Below are positions 32,503-42,414 of a DNA stretch of 64,000 nucleotides, piece after piece (positions within the stretch are counted from its first letter, which is position 1; each line of letters begins with the position of its first letter). The translations under genes were made by a program, and so were the position numbers. Location of the stretch: positions 90,193-154,192 of the forward strand of contig JALBYF010000045.1 of assembly GCA_023212725.1 (NCBI GenBank), written 5' to 3'. The notes beneath the pieces are model-generated. The model was not told the DNA's origin, searched no databases, and saw only the letters and a list, made by a program, of their open reading frames with translations. This DNA is from Tranzscheliella williamsii (taxonomy: Eukaryota; Basidiomycota; Ustilaginomycetes; Ustilaginales; Ustilaginaceae).

Positions 32503-33512
32503 GATGGAGTGCGGTGAACAGAGGGTATGAGTGGGTCCGAAAGATGCTTGCCGTGCAACAGAGACAAATGCTGCGCTACGAATGCGTCTCCTCGTTTAGC
32601 GGTGTGGCGGTCTGTACGCTATATGCGCTGCAGAAGCGTGGGGGATCTACTTGAGGCGAAGTAGTCGCGGACGAAGACGCGCCTAGCTTGTGAACTCGAT
32701 CCACGCGGATGGGGGAAGGATGCCAGCAGGTGGGAACCCTCGGTGCGATCGCCGCTTAGGTGATAGTAGGCTACTGTTGGTAAGTAGGAAAAGGGTCTCT
32801 ACTCTATCGAACGAGAAAGGCAGCTTCGAGCGAGACACTTGGCCGGGGCGGTGTGAGGATTCCACGAGACGGGGTGAGCTTCGATGTGCAAGTGATTCGC
32901 CGGGGCGCGGGGCAGGAACAGGAAGGTGGGAGCAGAGAGCCGGCAGCAGAGGGAACCAAGTGAGCAAGAGGGAGAAGGCGAGCTCACAGCTGGCACGGAA
33001 ACTAGATTGGAAGAGGCGTGGCTAGAAGAGGCGGTCGACTTGCTGTGGCTTGCGCTCCGTGGGTGAAGGTGTTGGATGTGTTGCGTGCGTTGGCTGCAAG
33101 TGTGAGTGTCTGCATTGACTTTGCGTGGTCTGCGTTGGCCCCTTGCAAGGCATTCATGGTTGTAATTGCTCGGCTCGAAATTGAGCTTTGCTTGCTGATC
33201 TCTCGCCTTTCGACGCGCTCGCCCTTTCCATACCAACCCCGATCCACCCATCGGGTGCCGTATGTCTCGAAGAGGACGATATAACCCGATGCTGGTTTAC
33301 ATATTGTTAGACCGTTATGCGTCCACAAGTCACGGGTGGAGGAAGGTGTTGGTCTGCAGAAGACAGCATAAGGTGTGGATTCGCTCTGGTTCCTACCACG
33401 CCACATGGACGGCAGCGCGTGTCACCAAGGTAGTAAGAAGCCTAGAGATGGAAGCTGCGTCCCCGCTCCACGAATGAAGTCGTAGCGAGCAGAAACCGCC
33501 CCCTCCGACGCC
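32503..33512. other. Divergent promoter of kpp2 and dynactin p27
   Basis: About 1 kb with no gene. I looked for the smut pheromone response element ACAAAGGGA and saw no good match, so I have no sequence support for Prf1 control of this kpp2 copy. Confidence 0.5.
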
Positions 33513-34562
33513 ATGCCACCTCTGTAAGTCTCATCTTGGCCGGCCCGTTCAGCAGCGCCATGTTGCTGCGACGCAGTGCCGCTTTGTTCCAGCATACCAC
33601 TCGCTGTGCTGGTCACACTAAGCAAGACAGGTCGGAGCAGGTGCTGATCTTGTCCACGGCTCTTCCCGATACGTCTCTTGCCTATACATGGCACTCGCCG
33701 CCGACGACTCACTCTCCTGCGCTCGCGTGCCTTTCAACTGCCAGAAAGGACAACTTAGTTGTCGGAACGCGCGTCATCATTGCTCAAGAGGCCGATGTTA
33801 GGTGAGTGACCTACACTCGCGCACACGCGAGGAGTGGCCCAGCTGATCACCCCGATCCCGCCCCGTTCTCCCCTCCTGCACAGAGGCGAGATCAGCATTG
33901 GAAGTGGCACGGTGATCCACCCCAAAGCCACCATCCTGGCGCTGCAAGGTCCCATCTCGATTGGTTCGAACTGCATCATCGAGGAAACCGCAGTGATTGT
34001 TAACCGGCACAAGGCCACCATGAAGATCGGCGACTCGAACCTGTTCGAGGTAGGATGTCGCATCGAGGCTGCTTCGGTCGGTTCGAATAACGTGTTTGAG
34101 ATGCGATCCAAGGTGGCTCAAACGGTCGGAGTGGGCTCCTTCTGTACGATCGGAGCAGGATGTACGGTGCTGCCGCAGCCCCTGCTGGGCGGTTCCAGCC
34201 GTTGGGAGGCGGACGTCTTTGGCGACAGTGATGAAGAAGCTCCTACCGATGTGGACACGCGCCAGGCCTCCCCAACCGATGCGAGCGCGTCTGGCGAGGA
34301 CAGAGTGGCAGGAAAAACAGCGGGGCTGCACGAGGCGCTGCCAGATCGAACCGTGGTTTTTGGCCACAATAGCCAAAGGCGGCTATGGAGCGGCGAGGGC
34401 GTGCAGCAACAGGCGGCCCTCCACGCCAAGCATCTGGACTACCTGCGCGAGGCAATCCCCAAGCAGCACAAGCTCAAGATTGTTCAGGGCGTACGTGCAC
34501 CGCCACCGTCCACCTCCGCCTCGGCTGCAGCACCAGCACCAGCGCCTACTTCTGCAGAGTGA
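33513..34562 (+). CDS. Dynactin subunit 6 (p27)
   Basis: A pointed-end complex subunit of dynactin, the adaptor that links dynein to cargo. Three exons were assembled: an 11-nt exon 33513-33523 (MPPL in part), 33745-33801, and 33884-34562, with introns of 221 and 82 bp (GTAAGT and GTGAGT donors, both CAG acceptors). The joins restore the family N-terminus (KDNLVVGTRVIIAQEADVR continuing into GEISIGSGTVIHPKA). The spliced protein is 248 residues. It has the hexapeptide left-handed beta-helix (GPISIGSNCIIEE, IGDSNLFEVGC, VGSFCTIGAGCTV) and the C-terminal helix HLDYLREAIPKQHKLK. An unusual acidic/Ser insert of about 60 residues interrupts the end of the helix. The 11-nt exon is inferred from splice signals and conservation. 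Confidence 0.9.
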
Positions 34563-35129
34563 TGGCCTTCTTGCCCCGCCGCAAGCCGTGCGCGTCCCAT
34601 TCGACCGCGACGGACTGCCTCGTCCCTACCGCGACGCATTGCCCCATTCGTACCCCGATTGATTGCCTGCATCTCTTCTATCGCTGCCATTCTGTAGTCG
34701 TACCCGTCTTATACCTACAATCTAGTTGCCACAAGCTCGGTGCTCTTCGGCGCCGCATGTACAAGTGCGGAAATTGCCAGCTATACACTAGTGAGGATGC
34801 CCATGGCAACAACCTAACAACAACCGTCCATCGCGATGTTGGATCTTTTGGGGGATAAGAACGACGGGTCCGAATTCGAACCCCAGCAAGACAGAGTGAA
34901 ATATCGAATAGAACTGGTAATTAGAGCAGCGTGGCGAGAGATCGCAGGTGGATCTTATGCTGGGCCCGATAGCTGGGGCGGATCTTCTACCACCGACCAC
35001 CATCGCCCGCGCCTACCGAAGCTACGCTCCCAACACCACTGGCGGATCGACACGCCGCGACGCAGCCGTTCCACCGCCACCGGGACTTTCTCCACGTCAG
35101 GGTCTTCGTGCCACAGCTAGTTGTTCGCC
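34563..35129. other. Intergenic region before MPC2
   Basis: 567 bases containing the 3' flank of dynactin p27 and the promoter of MPC2. No coding sequence or clear motif. Confidence 0.5.
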
Positions 35130-35618
35130 ATGGCGTCGGCATCCGGATCCAGGTTCCAGGCGTTTATGAACCACCCTGCGGGGCCTAAGACGGGTGAGTT
35201 GTGTCGCCTACGCGGGGCTCGCCTTGCCAGCGGTGCTATAGGCACTTCCCGCGCCGAGATGTACTGACGTTGGCTCACCCCGCCTGTAACAGTGTTCTTC
35301 TGGGCGCCGCTGATGAAGTGGTGCCTCGTCGCCGCAGGGCTCAAGGACCTCTCGCGGCCCGCCGACAAGATCTCGGTCCCCCAGAACGCAGCACTCGCCG
35401 CCACAGGCATGATCTGGGTCCGCTACTCCCTCGTCATCACCCCCGTCAACTACTCGCTTGCCGCCGTCAACTTCTTCGTCGGCTGCTCCGGCCTCGCCCA
35501 GCTCTACCGCGTCTGGGACTACAGAAAGTCACACCCCGTCCAGGCTGCCATCACCGACCACACCAACTCCGCCTCGAATTCCCTCACCAAGGAGAACCTC
35601 CCCCTCGCCTCCAAGTGA
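35130..35618 (+). CDS. Mitochondrial pyruvate carrier subunit 2
   Basis: With MPC1 it forms the heterodimeric carrier that imports pyruvate into the mitochondrial matrix. Exon 1 is 35130-35193, the intron is 35194-35292 (99 bp, GTGAGT...AACAG) and exon 2 is 35293-35618. The join makes the family block PAGPKT-VFFWAP. The protein is 129 residues, normal for MPC2. Conserved features include the N-terminal amphipathic helix with FMNHPAGPKT, LMKW, the LSRPADKIS loop, GMIWVRYS and NYSLAAVNFFVG, with three membrane helices of the carrier (about 24-45, 55-75, 80-100). The inner-membrane location is known for the family. Confidence 0.96.
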
Positions 35619-35834
35619 TTCCCCTCCAGCACCTCACCACACCAGCCGCCGGCGCCCGCGTCAGCCTATTGTACAGGTAGAATGGGACGCTTTGGGCCGT
35701 GACCGACGTTCTGCAACCACTTGTACATCTTTTTTGCTCTCGTCTCCGCGCTTGGGTTTCCTGTCCTCGCGCGGTGCGGCAGCGCGGTAGCAGCGTGGAG
35801 GGCGTGGGTCAGCTGGGTAGATTCAGGGCAGTGT

Positions 35835-37048
35835 CTATGCGTTAGTGGTTGGTAGGCCGGCCTCTACGGTGACGTCTTCGACGGGGGGCACGCCCGTGGC
35901 AGTGAGGGCCGTCTCGACGCCGCCCTCGAGGGCGTTGAGCGCGTCCTGCTCGTCGAGCGATCGCGTGAGCATGAAACCGGCGTAGCCTGGTGCGGGCGAA
36001 AAGCGAAGGGGAATGGGGGCTGTTAGTTACGGAGCGGCGGAGGGCGGGAAGGGGGGTTGGGCGACGTACCGAGCGAGTTGATGGAGAGGTTGCCGGTGGT
36101 GGGGGAGGGGGGTAGGTGGGTGAACTCTTCGCGGGCGCGCGGGATGAGATGCATGGCGCGCTTTGTGAGGAGCAGGTTGAAGCTGGGGCGGGGGGTGGTG
36201 GGGGTGGAGCCGAACATGCGCGCGCGGAAGAGGGCGTCGAGGAGCGCGGTGAACTTGTTGGCCATGTAGCGCTCCAGTGCGGCATTGTCGGCGCGAGTCG
36301 AGGCGGGCGGGCGGAGGAGGACGACAAAGTGCTGCCACGGGAGCGGGAGCGCGTGCACTGCCTCCTCCTCCTTGCCGTCGCGCGCGATGCGGTCGAGGAG
36401 CTGCTCGACGGGCACCTTGTAGTCCGCCTCGGCGATGCGCTCGCGGTCAGCCTCCGACAGCCGCCCCGCCACCACCTCCGCCGTGTCCAGCGGCGGACAC
36501 TGGACGAACTGCAAATGCCGGTGCGCCTGACTCGCCCCCGCCACCCGCCCGCAGTTGTAGAAGCCGAGCAGCTCGGTCGACGCGCTCCGATGCGCCGCTA
36601 CCACCTTGTACGCCAGCGTCAGCGTTTGTGGCGTCGGCGGCAGCTCCTGCGTCTCATACGCCCGCGTCACCAGCAGAAAGTGCTGCGGCACCACGCAGAA
36701 CTTGTTCAGCAGCACCACATGCTCCCCCATCTCCCGGACCAGTAGGTTCGGTACATACGGCGGCGCAAAGACGTCATCCTTGTTCTGCTGTGCCCGCTCG
36801 CCCGCGTCCGCCTCGCCCGCCGGCTCACCACCCGCTGGTGCGCCGCCCTCCTTCGATGCTGGCTTCTTCAGCAGCGCAGGCACCGTCCGGATCTGCCACA
36901 ACACCTCCGAAGTCCTGCCCGGCTGCAACGTGATCCGCTCCGATGGGTAGAAGAACGCATCTCCCTGGTCAATGGCCACCCGGAACTTCTCCTTCACAAG
37001 CGAGGCCAGCGCCTTCAGCTCTGTGTCGGAAGGATATACGTCAGCCAT
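35835..37048 (-). CDS. Diadenosine tetraphosphate (Ap4A) phosphorylase, Apa1/Apa2 type
   Basis: It cleaves Ap4A with phosphate to ADP and ATP. Exon 1 runs 37048-36070 and exon 2 35986-35835, with an 84-bp intron (GTACG donor, CCAG acceptor) splitting a Gly codon. The intron removal adds the conserved C-terminal segment beginning GYAGFMLTRS. The protein from Met at 37048 is 376 residues. The nucleotidyl-transferase motif His176-x-His178-x-Gln180 (AHRHLQFVQ) holds the catalytic histidine. The frame is open to a second ATG at 37207 that would add 53 residues that are Arg/Ser-rich and lack acids until late, like a mitochondrial presequence. The 37048 start has the better context (A at -3, G at +4) and matches the yeast start. 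Confidence 0.93.
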
Positions 37049-37450
37049 GTTCCAGTCTTCCCCAGACGGCTCCTTGAACGTCGAGTAACGCTGTCCGTGT
37101 GCAAAACCAATTCCCGGTCGGGTCGAACCGTGAGAAACTGAGGCAGTGAACCGGATCGAGGTAGTAAGGCGCAGCGGGCACCGGAGAGAGAACGACGGGT
37201 TGTGCATCCAGTAGTGTCAGGCAGCACAGGATCCTTCTTGACGTACAGGTGCGGATCGGAGGTACGACGAACACGATGAAGAACAAAGCATGCTTTCGGT
37301 CAAGATGCTGCCTGGCCTCATCGTCAGACAAAACGCACCGAGGCCATGTTAGATCCGAAACTATATAACATCCCAGTCCGCTGCTTTACTATCTAAGACC
37401 GCTTGAGTCTACATAAAGATGGCCAAGGATGCATATAATACAAGGGTATA
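37049..37450. other. Ap4A phosphorylase leader and promoter; PRM1 3' flank
   Basis: Includes the alternative in-frame ATG at 37207 and a TATA-like element on the minus strand (37361-37368). The remainder is the PRM1 3' flank. No other gene. Confidence 0.5.
37361..37368 (-). promoter_or_regulatory. TATA-like element of the Ap4A phosphorylase gene
   Basis: Minus strand reads TTATATAG, 154 bases upstream of the ATG at 37207 and 313 bases upstream of the ATG at 37048. If used, the upstream ATG would be within the transcript. Confidence 0.4.
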
Positions 37451-40210
37451 CTACCAGGCATGAAAGGAGAAGGCGGAGCTTGGAGGTATGAGCTGCTCGG
37501 CACGTAGGTAGCTTGGCGGGTCGTACGGGTAGGACTCGCCGGCTGAGGATGGCGGGGACCGGACCCGCCTGAGCGGCATGTAGCCGTCGTGCTCCCTCTG
37601 ATCGGCCACCTCGCCACTAGAAAGGCCATGTGCATGCGAAGTTGGTAGACCAGCATTTGGTAGCAGTTGAAGCTCTTGCCCGGCTGGGCGAGCATCAGCG
37701 AGTGGTTCGGCCAACGGTGGGGTTTCCCGGGTAGAGGCTGGAACCGGGAAGTGTGCACCCATCCAGTCGACAGTTTGGCGCACAGTACCGGGCCCTCCTC
37801 TTGTGTCTTGCCTGTGAGCACCGTTATCCTCCATCTTCTGCTTTTCGTTGCCGAGATCTTGTGGTGGGAGAGGACTTTCCAACGAACGCAAAGGGACGCT
37901 TTCGCCGTGTAGGATTGGTAAAGGCTTTTCATCTCCCTGCTGCTCTTGCCGCCGACAGGCAGGGTTTGACGTGGCTGAAGCGAGACGGTCCAGGATGGCA
38001 AGCCATGTGGTTCGAGCTGGTGTGGGAGCGTGATTTTCCTGGTCACGGTAGGTTGATGAAGACCTGTCCGGCAAATCGAGCGAGTGCTCTGCAGCCTGTT
38101 GATACTGCGGGACCGGGTAGGATATTTTGGGTCTCTGCGTGCCTGATGCCCAGACCGCTGATCGGGCAGAGGATCCTGCGGACGAGCCGCGTGTGGTGCC
38201 GCAGTTTTCAGACTGTGTGCTCCGCCCAGAATGCTTGCTTGGCGCCGTGTAGCGGTCTCGCAAACTCGCCAGCGCTACTGTCAGCAGACCGACCACAACT
38301 ACTACGAGGTAAACTGCGAGCAGCACTCCAAACATGCGCGCTTCGAGCCGCAGATGTCTCCGATATCGTGCGACGACCGAACCGACCAGCCCTTGATCTT
38401 CCTGACTGCCGTCGCCAACCATCGTGTCGTGCAGTGGACGGAACCATTCGTCCTGAGCAGCCGGACTGATCATCAGTACATCATCTGGCACCAGAGTTAG
38501 CTCAACATGCGCATTGCGGTGCACCCAGTCGATGGCTGTCTCGATACCTCGGACCTTCTGGCCTAGAATGCAATCCAAGAAGTTTTGCAGCGGCTGATTG
38601 AACGGCGTGCCGCCAAAGGTGCTTGTCAGCGCCTGGCTGATTCCGTCGACGAACTCGTTCAGGGTTGTGTTCATTGTCGCGGTAGTCGCTTCCACCCATC
38701 CAAAGAGATGCGTGTTCAGGTCATCCTGCACTCCTCCAACAATAACATTAGCGGCCGAAGCAAATTGATAGGATGCATTGAATGTGTGACTGTTCAGCAA
38801 GCCCACTAGGGAGGCTGACGTCTGGTTGAGCGAGCTAGAGAGCTCGGCGGTGTAGTGGTCCGAGAGCCGGTCGAGGGCCAAAAGCTGAGCGCCAACGGAG
38901 ACCAGACCAAGCACACCCGCAAAGAGGCAGGCGAGGGCGGCCGGGTATGTGATGAAGGCCAAGAACCAGATCATCCTTACACGTGCGGCCGCGGTATGCA
39001 CCTTCAAGAAGCCGCAGATGCGTAGAGTTGAGAGGGCAAGCAGCGGGTGTCTTTCGATCTCCAGCAGCATTGCCAGCCTGTCGCGACTCGGCATGGCGTC
39101 ACTTCCGCAGCGACGTAAGCTCGGCTCTTCATCAGTCGAGCTGAGAGGGTTGGGTTTGTCAGAAGTCGATTCAACTTCGTTGTTAGCAGAGGCCGCTGGA
39201 AAAAGGTACCAGGCCTGCCGAACTCGTTCGATGTGCTTCTGATGACACTTCCAGATGAACCATTCTCGTGCACAGCACAGAAGAATCAGCGCCACTGCTG
39301 CGAGCGCCAAAAGTACTACACCTAGCTTGGCGGTGTGCTTGATTTCGGAATGGAGCTTGTCGAGTGGAGACATGTCGAGCCGATCACAAAAGGAGACAGC
39401 TTGAACCGGGGGAGAAGGAAGCATGGTGTGATCAAAGTGGAAGTCCTGTAGAGTTTGGTTGACGTTCTCTCTTGCTTGTTGCAGAGGAGCAGAGATAAGA
39501 GCGTCGATGCGGGATTTGAGATCCGTTAACGTTGGCAAGCTGGAGTTGAGTGTCGTCAGCGAGTCCTGGATCGCGGTGGGTAGCGATATATTGTCAAGGG
39601 CGGCAAGGGACGGCGTGTTGATCGTAGGCGGGTCGATGTGCTGACCAAAGACGCCGATAACCTCGTTTGCGGCAGAAAATGCAGTGGAGACAAGCGAATT
39701 AATGGTGCTAACCGATTCTTGTATGGCGGTCGCAACGGCATGAGCTGCCCCCTGGACTGCCTGGGAAATGAGCCGCACCGCTTCGATGAGAACAGCTAAG
39801 GAAGCTCGAACAAGCAGTTCAATAAAGCATAGGAAGAGGGAACGGTAAGAATTTACGAAATAGAGAAGAACTTGTTCGACGGCGGTGATAGCGAGCGTAG
39901 ACGCCTTAGCTGCAGCATGGACGGTAGCGGTAATGGTGGTCTGCAGATGGTCGTTTGTTGACTGTGCCAGAAAATGGGGCAAGGAGGCAGCCAGCGACGC
40001 AGCATGCTCGACACTAGCACAAGATGAGGCCAAGCGCTGCTTTGCCAAGCCAACCGGATCGGACATATCTGCTGAGGACATGACGAGACGAGTGCCGACG
40101 AATAGGAGCGATATCATCGCCATCGATATGGGAGAAAGCGCAAGACGGGCTCGCAGACCCAGCCACGGCGACAAGGTGCCGTACGCGTCACGACGTATAG
40201 CAGACGGCAT
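37451..40210 (-). CDS. Plasma-membrane fusion protein Prm1
   Basis: Prm1 promotes plasma-membrane merger during fungal cell fusion. This single-exon protein is 919 residues. Membrane segments are visible at about 24-44, 120-148 (weaker), 293-314, 412-446 and 626-650, separated by two large ectodomain-like regions rich in Asn-x-Ser/Thr sites. The N-terminal block TLSPWLGLRARLAL is typical of the family. Conserved cysteines include Cys64, Cys275 and Cys547, the last in a LDCILGQKV segment like the dimer-linking cysteine region of yeast Prm1. The cytoplasmic tail beyond 650 is long, Pro/Ser-rich and poorly conserved in appearance. Family members are pheromone-induced. The promoter contains candidate response elements. 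It is divergent from ATG101. Confidence 0.92.
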   Translation of the reverse strand: MPSAIRRDAYGTLSPWLGLRARLALSPISMAMISLLFVGTRLVMSSADMSDPVGLAKQRLASSCASVEHAASLAASLPHFLAQSTNDHLQTTITATVHAAAKASTLAITAVEQVLLYFVNSYRSLFLCFIELLVRASLAVLIEAVRLISQAVQGAAHAVATAIQESVSTINSLVSTAFSAANEVIGVFGQHIDPPTINTPSLAALDNISLPTAIQDSLTTLNSSLPTLTDLKSRIDALISAPLQQARENVNQTLQDFHFDHTMLPSPPVQAVSFCDRLDMSPLDKLHSEIKHTAKLGVVLLALAAVALILLCCAREWFIWKCHQKHIERVRQAWYLFPAASANNEVESTSDKPNPLSSTDEEPSLRRCGSDAMPSRDRLAMLLEIERHPLLALSTLRICGFLKVHTAAARVRMIWFLAFITYPAALACLFAGVLGLVSVGAQLLALDRLSDHYTAELSSSLNQTSASLVGLLNSHTFNASYQFASAANVIVGGVQDDLNTHLFGWVEATTATMNTTLNEFVDGISQALTSTFGGTPFNQPLQNFLDCILGQKVRGIETAIDWVHRNAHVELTLVPDDVLMISPAAQDEWFRPLHDTMVGDGSQEDQGLVGSVVARYRRHLRLEARMFGVLLAVYLVVVVVGLLTVALASLRDRYTAPSKHSGRSTQSENCGTTRGSSAGSSARSAVWASGTQRPKISYPVPQYQQAAEHSLDLPDRSSSTYRDQENHAPTPARTTWLAILDRLASATSNPACRRQEQQGDEKPLPILHGESVPLRSLESPLPPQDLGNEKQKMEDNGAHRQDTRGGPGTVRQTVDWMGAHFPVPASTRETPPLAEPLADARPAGQELQLLPNAGLPTSHAHGLSSGEVADQREHDGYMPLRRVRSPPSSAGESYPYDPPSYLRAEQLIPPSSAFSFHAW

Positions 40211-40438
40211 GCTGGACCGAAGAAGAGCCGAAGCACAAGACTACAGCAAAGCCGGAACAGTGGTGGCAAGACGAGTTCGTTGTGACAAGGACAAGGACAA
40301 GGACAAGGCCAAAACGTCTTTGATGGAGGCTTATAGTACGGAGCAGCAATCCGGGCAAGTTATGTAGAACACGTCCATAAAAGCGAGGCAAGGCGTTCCT
40401 CTCTGGGCCGAGCCATGGCGGTCGACGCCCTGAGGAAG

Positions 40439-40447
40439 GGCCTTTGT
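40439..40447 (-). promoter_or_regulatory. Pheromone-response-element-like site
   Basis: Minus strand reads ACAAAGGCC, seven of nine matching the U. maydis Prf1 site ACAAAGGGA, 229 bases upstream of the PRM1 start. Weak evidence by itself. Confidence 0.25.
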
Positions 40448-40475
40448 GCTCGCAGTACCATGCATGTGGGCCGAC

Positions 40476-40484
40476 ACAAAGGAA
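40476..40484 (+). promoter_or_regulatory. Pheromone-response-element-like site
   Basis: Plus strand reads ACAAAGGAA, eight of nine matching ACAAAGGGA, 266 bases upstream of the PRM1 start. Confidence 0.3.
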
Positions 40485-40603
40485 GTGACGCTCATCTCAA
40501 AGACGAAGAAAGGGCCAGAGCGGATGGGATGAGAGAAGAAAGGGAACTGCGACAGCAGCACATTTGACGTAACGACAGAGGTGGGTCGCTCGTCCAAATC
40601 ATC

Positions 40604-40612
40604 GCCCTTTGT
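40604..40612 (-). promoter_or_regulatory. Pheromone-response-element-like site
   Basis: Minus strand reads ACAAAGGGC, eight of nine matching ACAAAGGGA, 394 bases upstream of the PRM1 start. Another ACAAAG core follows at about 40617-40622. Confidence 0.35.
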
Positions 40613-41131
40613 TCAGCTTTGTGCTTACTTTTGAAGTCCCAATCAATTTCCGCAATTGCAGTCATGCTATGCTCCATCACGGCATGGTGCAAAGAGATGG
40701 GCAAGCCAGTCTAAACCAGCCTGGTCGAGGTACGGGTATCACTTATATGTTGAAAGCTGAGGGTTACCTTGACAGCTATCCTCTTTCGCATCTCTTTGTG
40801 GTGCCACGGCAATTTAATTCAATTTGTTATATTGTTGGGTGCACTGTCAGTCATGCAACTCAGCACCGCCTGTGGGATGTGCATATACGGGGGGGAATAC
40901 CCGCAGGATCAGGACCAATGGTCGAGCTCTTCTTCCTTCAAACATCGACCATCTCCACCGTCAGAGCGCGTAGGTTTTGTCGTCCATCCTGTCCGGCGCG
41001 CTCGACGCTTGGGTCAGCATGTCGTGACTGCGGACAATGGAGACGTTCCAATACCAAATCGTAGGTAGAATGCTTCTGGTTGTGATCCACGTTGTGACAT
41101 TTCCTGCGGTGGGAGACATGATGCGGGCGGC

Positions 41132-42046
41132 ATGGGCACTGATTGGTTCATCTATACCTTTGCACCTTCCCAGACGGCCGATCGCAAGCATATCGCGCAG
41201 GCTGTGTCTGCCGTTCTGCAGACCATCTGCTTCCACCGCCTGTTCGGGACCATCCGACCTGGAACCGTCAATGTACTGGGCGTAAATTTCGTGAGTAGAG
41301 CGCGTGTCCAGAAGCGGAACTCTTCGAGAGGGTCATTTGTATACTGGCCCGGAAGCTGATTAGCTGGGTCTATATCGGCTTTTGTTACTACGCAGCCGAT
41401 GGTGGCCGATGCCAGCATCCAGGAGCTAATCCGCAGCAAGACCAGCTTAGCGCTTGGCGTGTTGCAAGATGCAAAGCTGCGTCAAGTTGATCTGAACGTA
41501 CTCTTTCTGCATCCAGGCTCTGCAGCGGCGAAGCCGGTGGCATATCAAGCTTCATCCTCTCAACAGGCGACCGCGCCAGATGCTATGAGCCGCGATGCGG
41601 CAGGAGTCGCCGCCGTCGGAGGAGCGCCCGACTCTGGCGCGACCGCTACTTCCTCGCTGCGAGCGTGGGCATCAGCGCGTAGCTATCCCTATCCGACCTG
41701 GCTGGCTCAGGCCTTCTCTGGTGGTGTGGGTCAGGTCGGCGGCGCGGCCGAGATGGCCAGTGTGTCGCCCGCTACAGGCAGGCGCCAAGAGGAAGAGGAC
41801 GAGCTCGCCCGCTGCGCTTCTCAGGCCTTCGAACAATGGACCGTTCGATTCACGCTCGACGATCCTCCCAGCACCGCCTCCGCTTCCCGTATAGCTAGCA
41901 CGCGAGAAGCTCTGAGCCAATCCCTGTCTCGATTCCTCTACCAAGCAATCCTTTTCGTCGAGCAGAAAAAAAACCACCTCCCTCCCATCGTCAGCGCAGA
42001 CCTTTCGCCCTTTCCCCTCCGTATCTTTGCACAGCCTGCCAGGTAG
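41132..42046 (+). CDS. Autophagy protein Atg101
   Basis: Atg101 is a HORMA-fold partner of Atg13 in the Atg1 kinase complex that starts autophagosome formation. Exon 1 (41132-41290) and exon 2 (41396-42046) flank a 105-bp intron with GTGAGT donor and CGCAG acceptor in phase 0, giving 269 residues. Recognisable family features are the first helix reading VSAVLQTICFHRLFG, the strand-turn RPGTVNVLGVNF, the helix LALGVLQDAKLRQVDLNVLFLH, and a C-terminal EQWTVRF strand followed by LYQAILFVEQKKNHLPPI. A Ser/Ala-rich insert of about 90 residues sits between, including a SYPYPTWLAQAF segment that may hold the WF-finger equivalent. The assignment rests on pattern memory. A longer N-terminus from an unseen upstream exon is possible. 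Confidence 0.78.
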
Positions 42047-42414
42047 CCATTTTTCTACTGTACCTGCGTTGCACCATTCCACTGGCCCGCCAGACCTCTC
42101 TCTCGTACCTTCAGCCCTGATGGCCCTGGCGCTCATAGTAACAGCGGTTAGCTGAAGCGTTCCTTTATACCGGTTCGTCGTGGCGCATTTTTGTCCAATT
42201 TTGTTTGCAATTTTTGACGCTCTTTTCAATGTGTGCCTTTTGTCTTGCTCGAATAACACCTCTGTGCCGTCTAGCGCAATACGTTCACGCTGCTTGCCAA
42301 CGTGGATGATGTTTTGCTTTCTGTCCACATCATTGAGCCCACGTCCAGCTCCAGACTGACGTGCCGCAGCTAGTTGTGGCCGCTCTAGTGGCAAGGTCGA
42401 GCGTTGCAGTAGCT
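42047..42414. other. Intergenic region between ATG101 and the phosphatase gene
   Basis: 368 bases holding the 3' flank of ATG101 and the promoter of the next gene. Nothing recognised. Confidence 0.5.

Larger units (their letters stand above)
40211..41131. other. Divergent promoter of PRM1 and ATG101
   Basis: 921 bases with no supported gene. It contains several ACAAAG cores, three of them near-matches to the smut pheromone response element (listed separately). Confidence 0.5.

Noticed and set aside
34860..34900. GGTTCGAATTC sequence on the minus strand resembling a tRNA B box
   Set aside because: The flanking bases cannot form a T-arm stem and no acceptor stem or A box was found.
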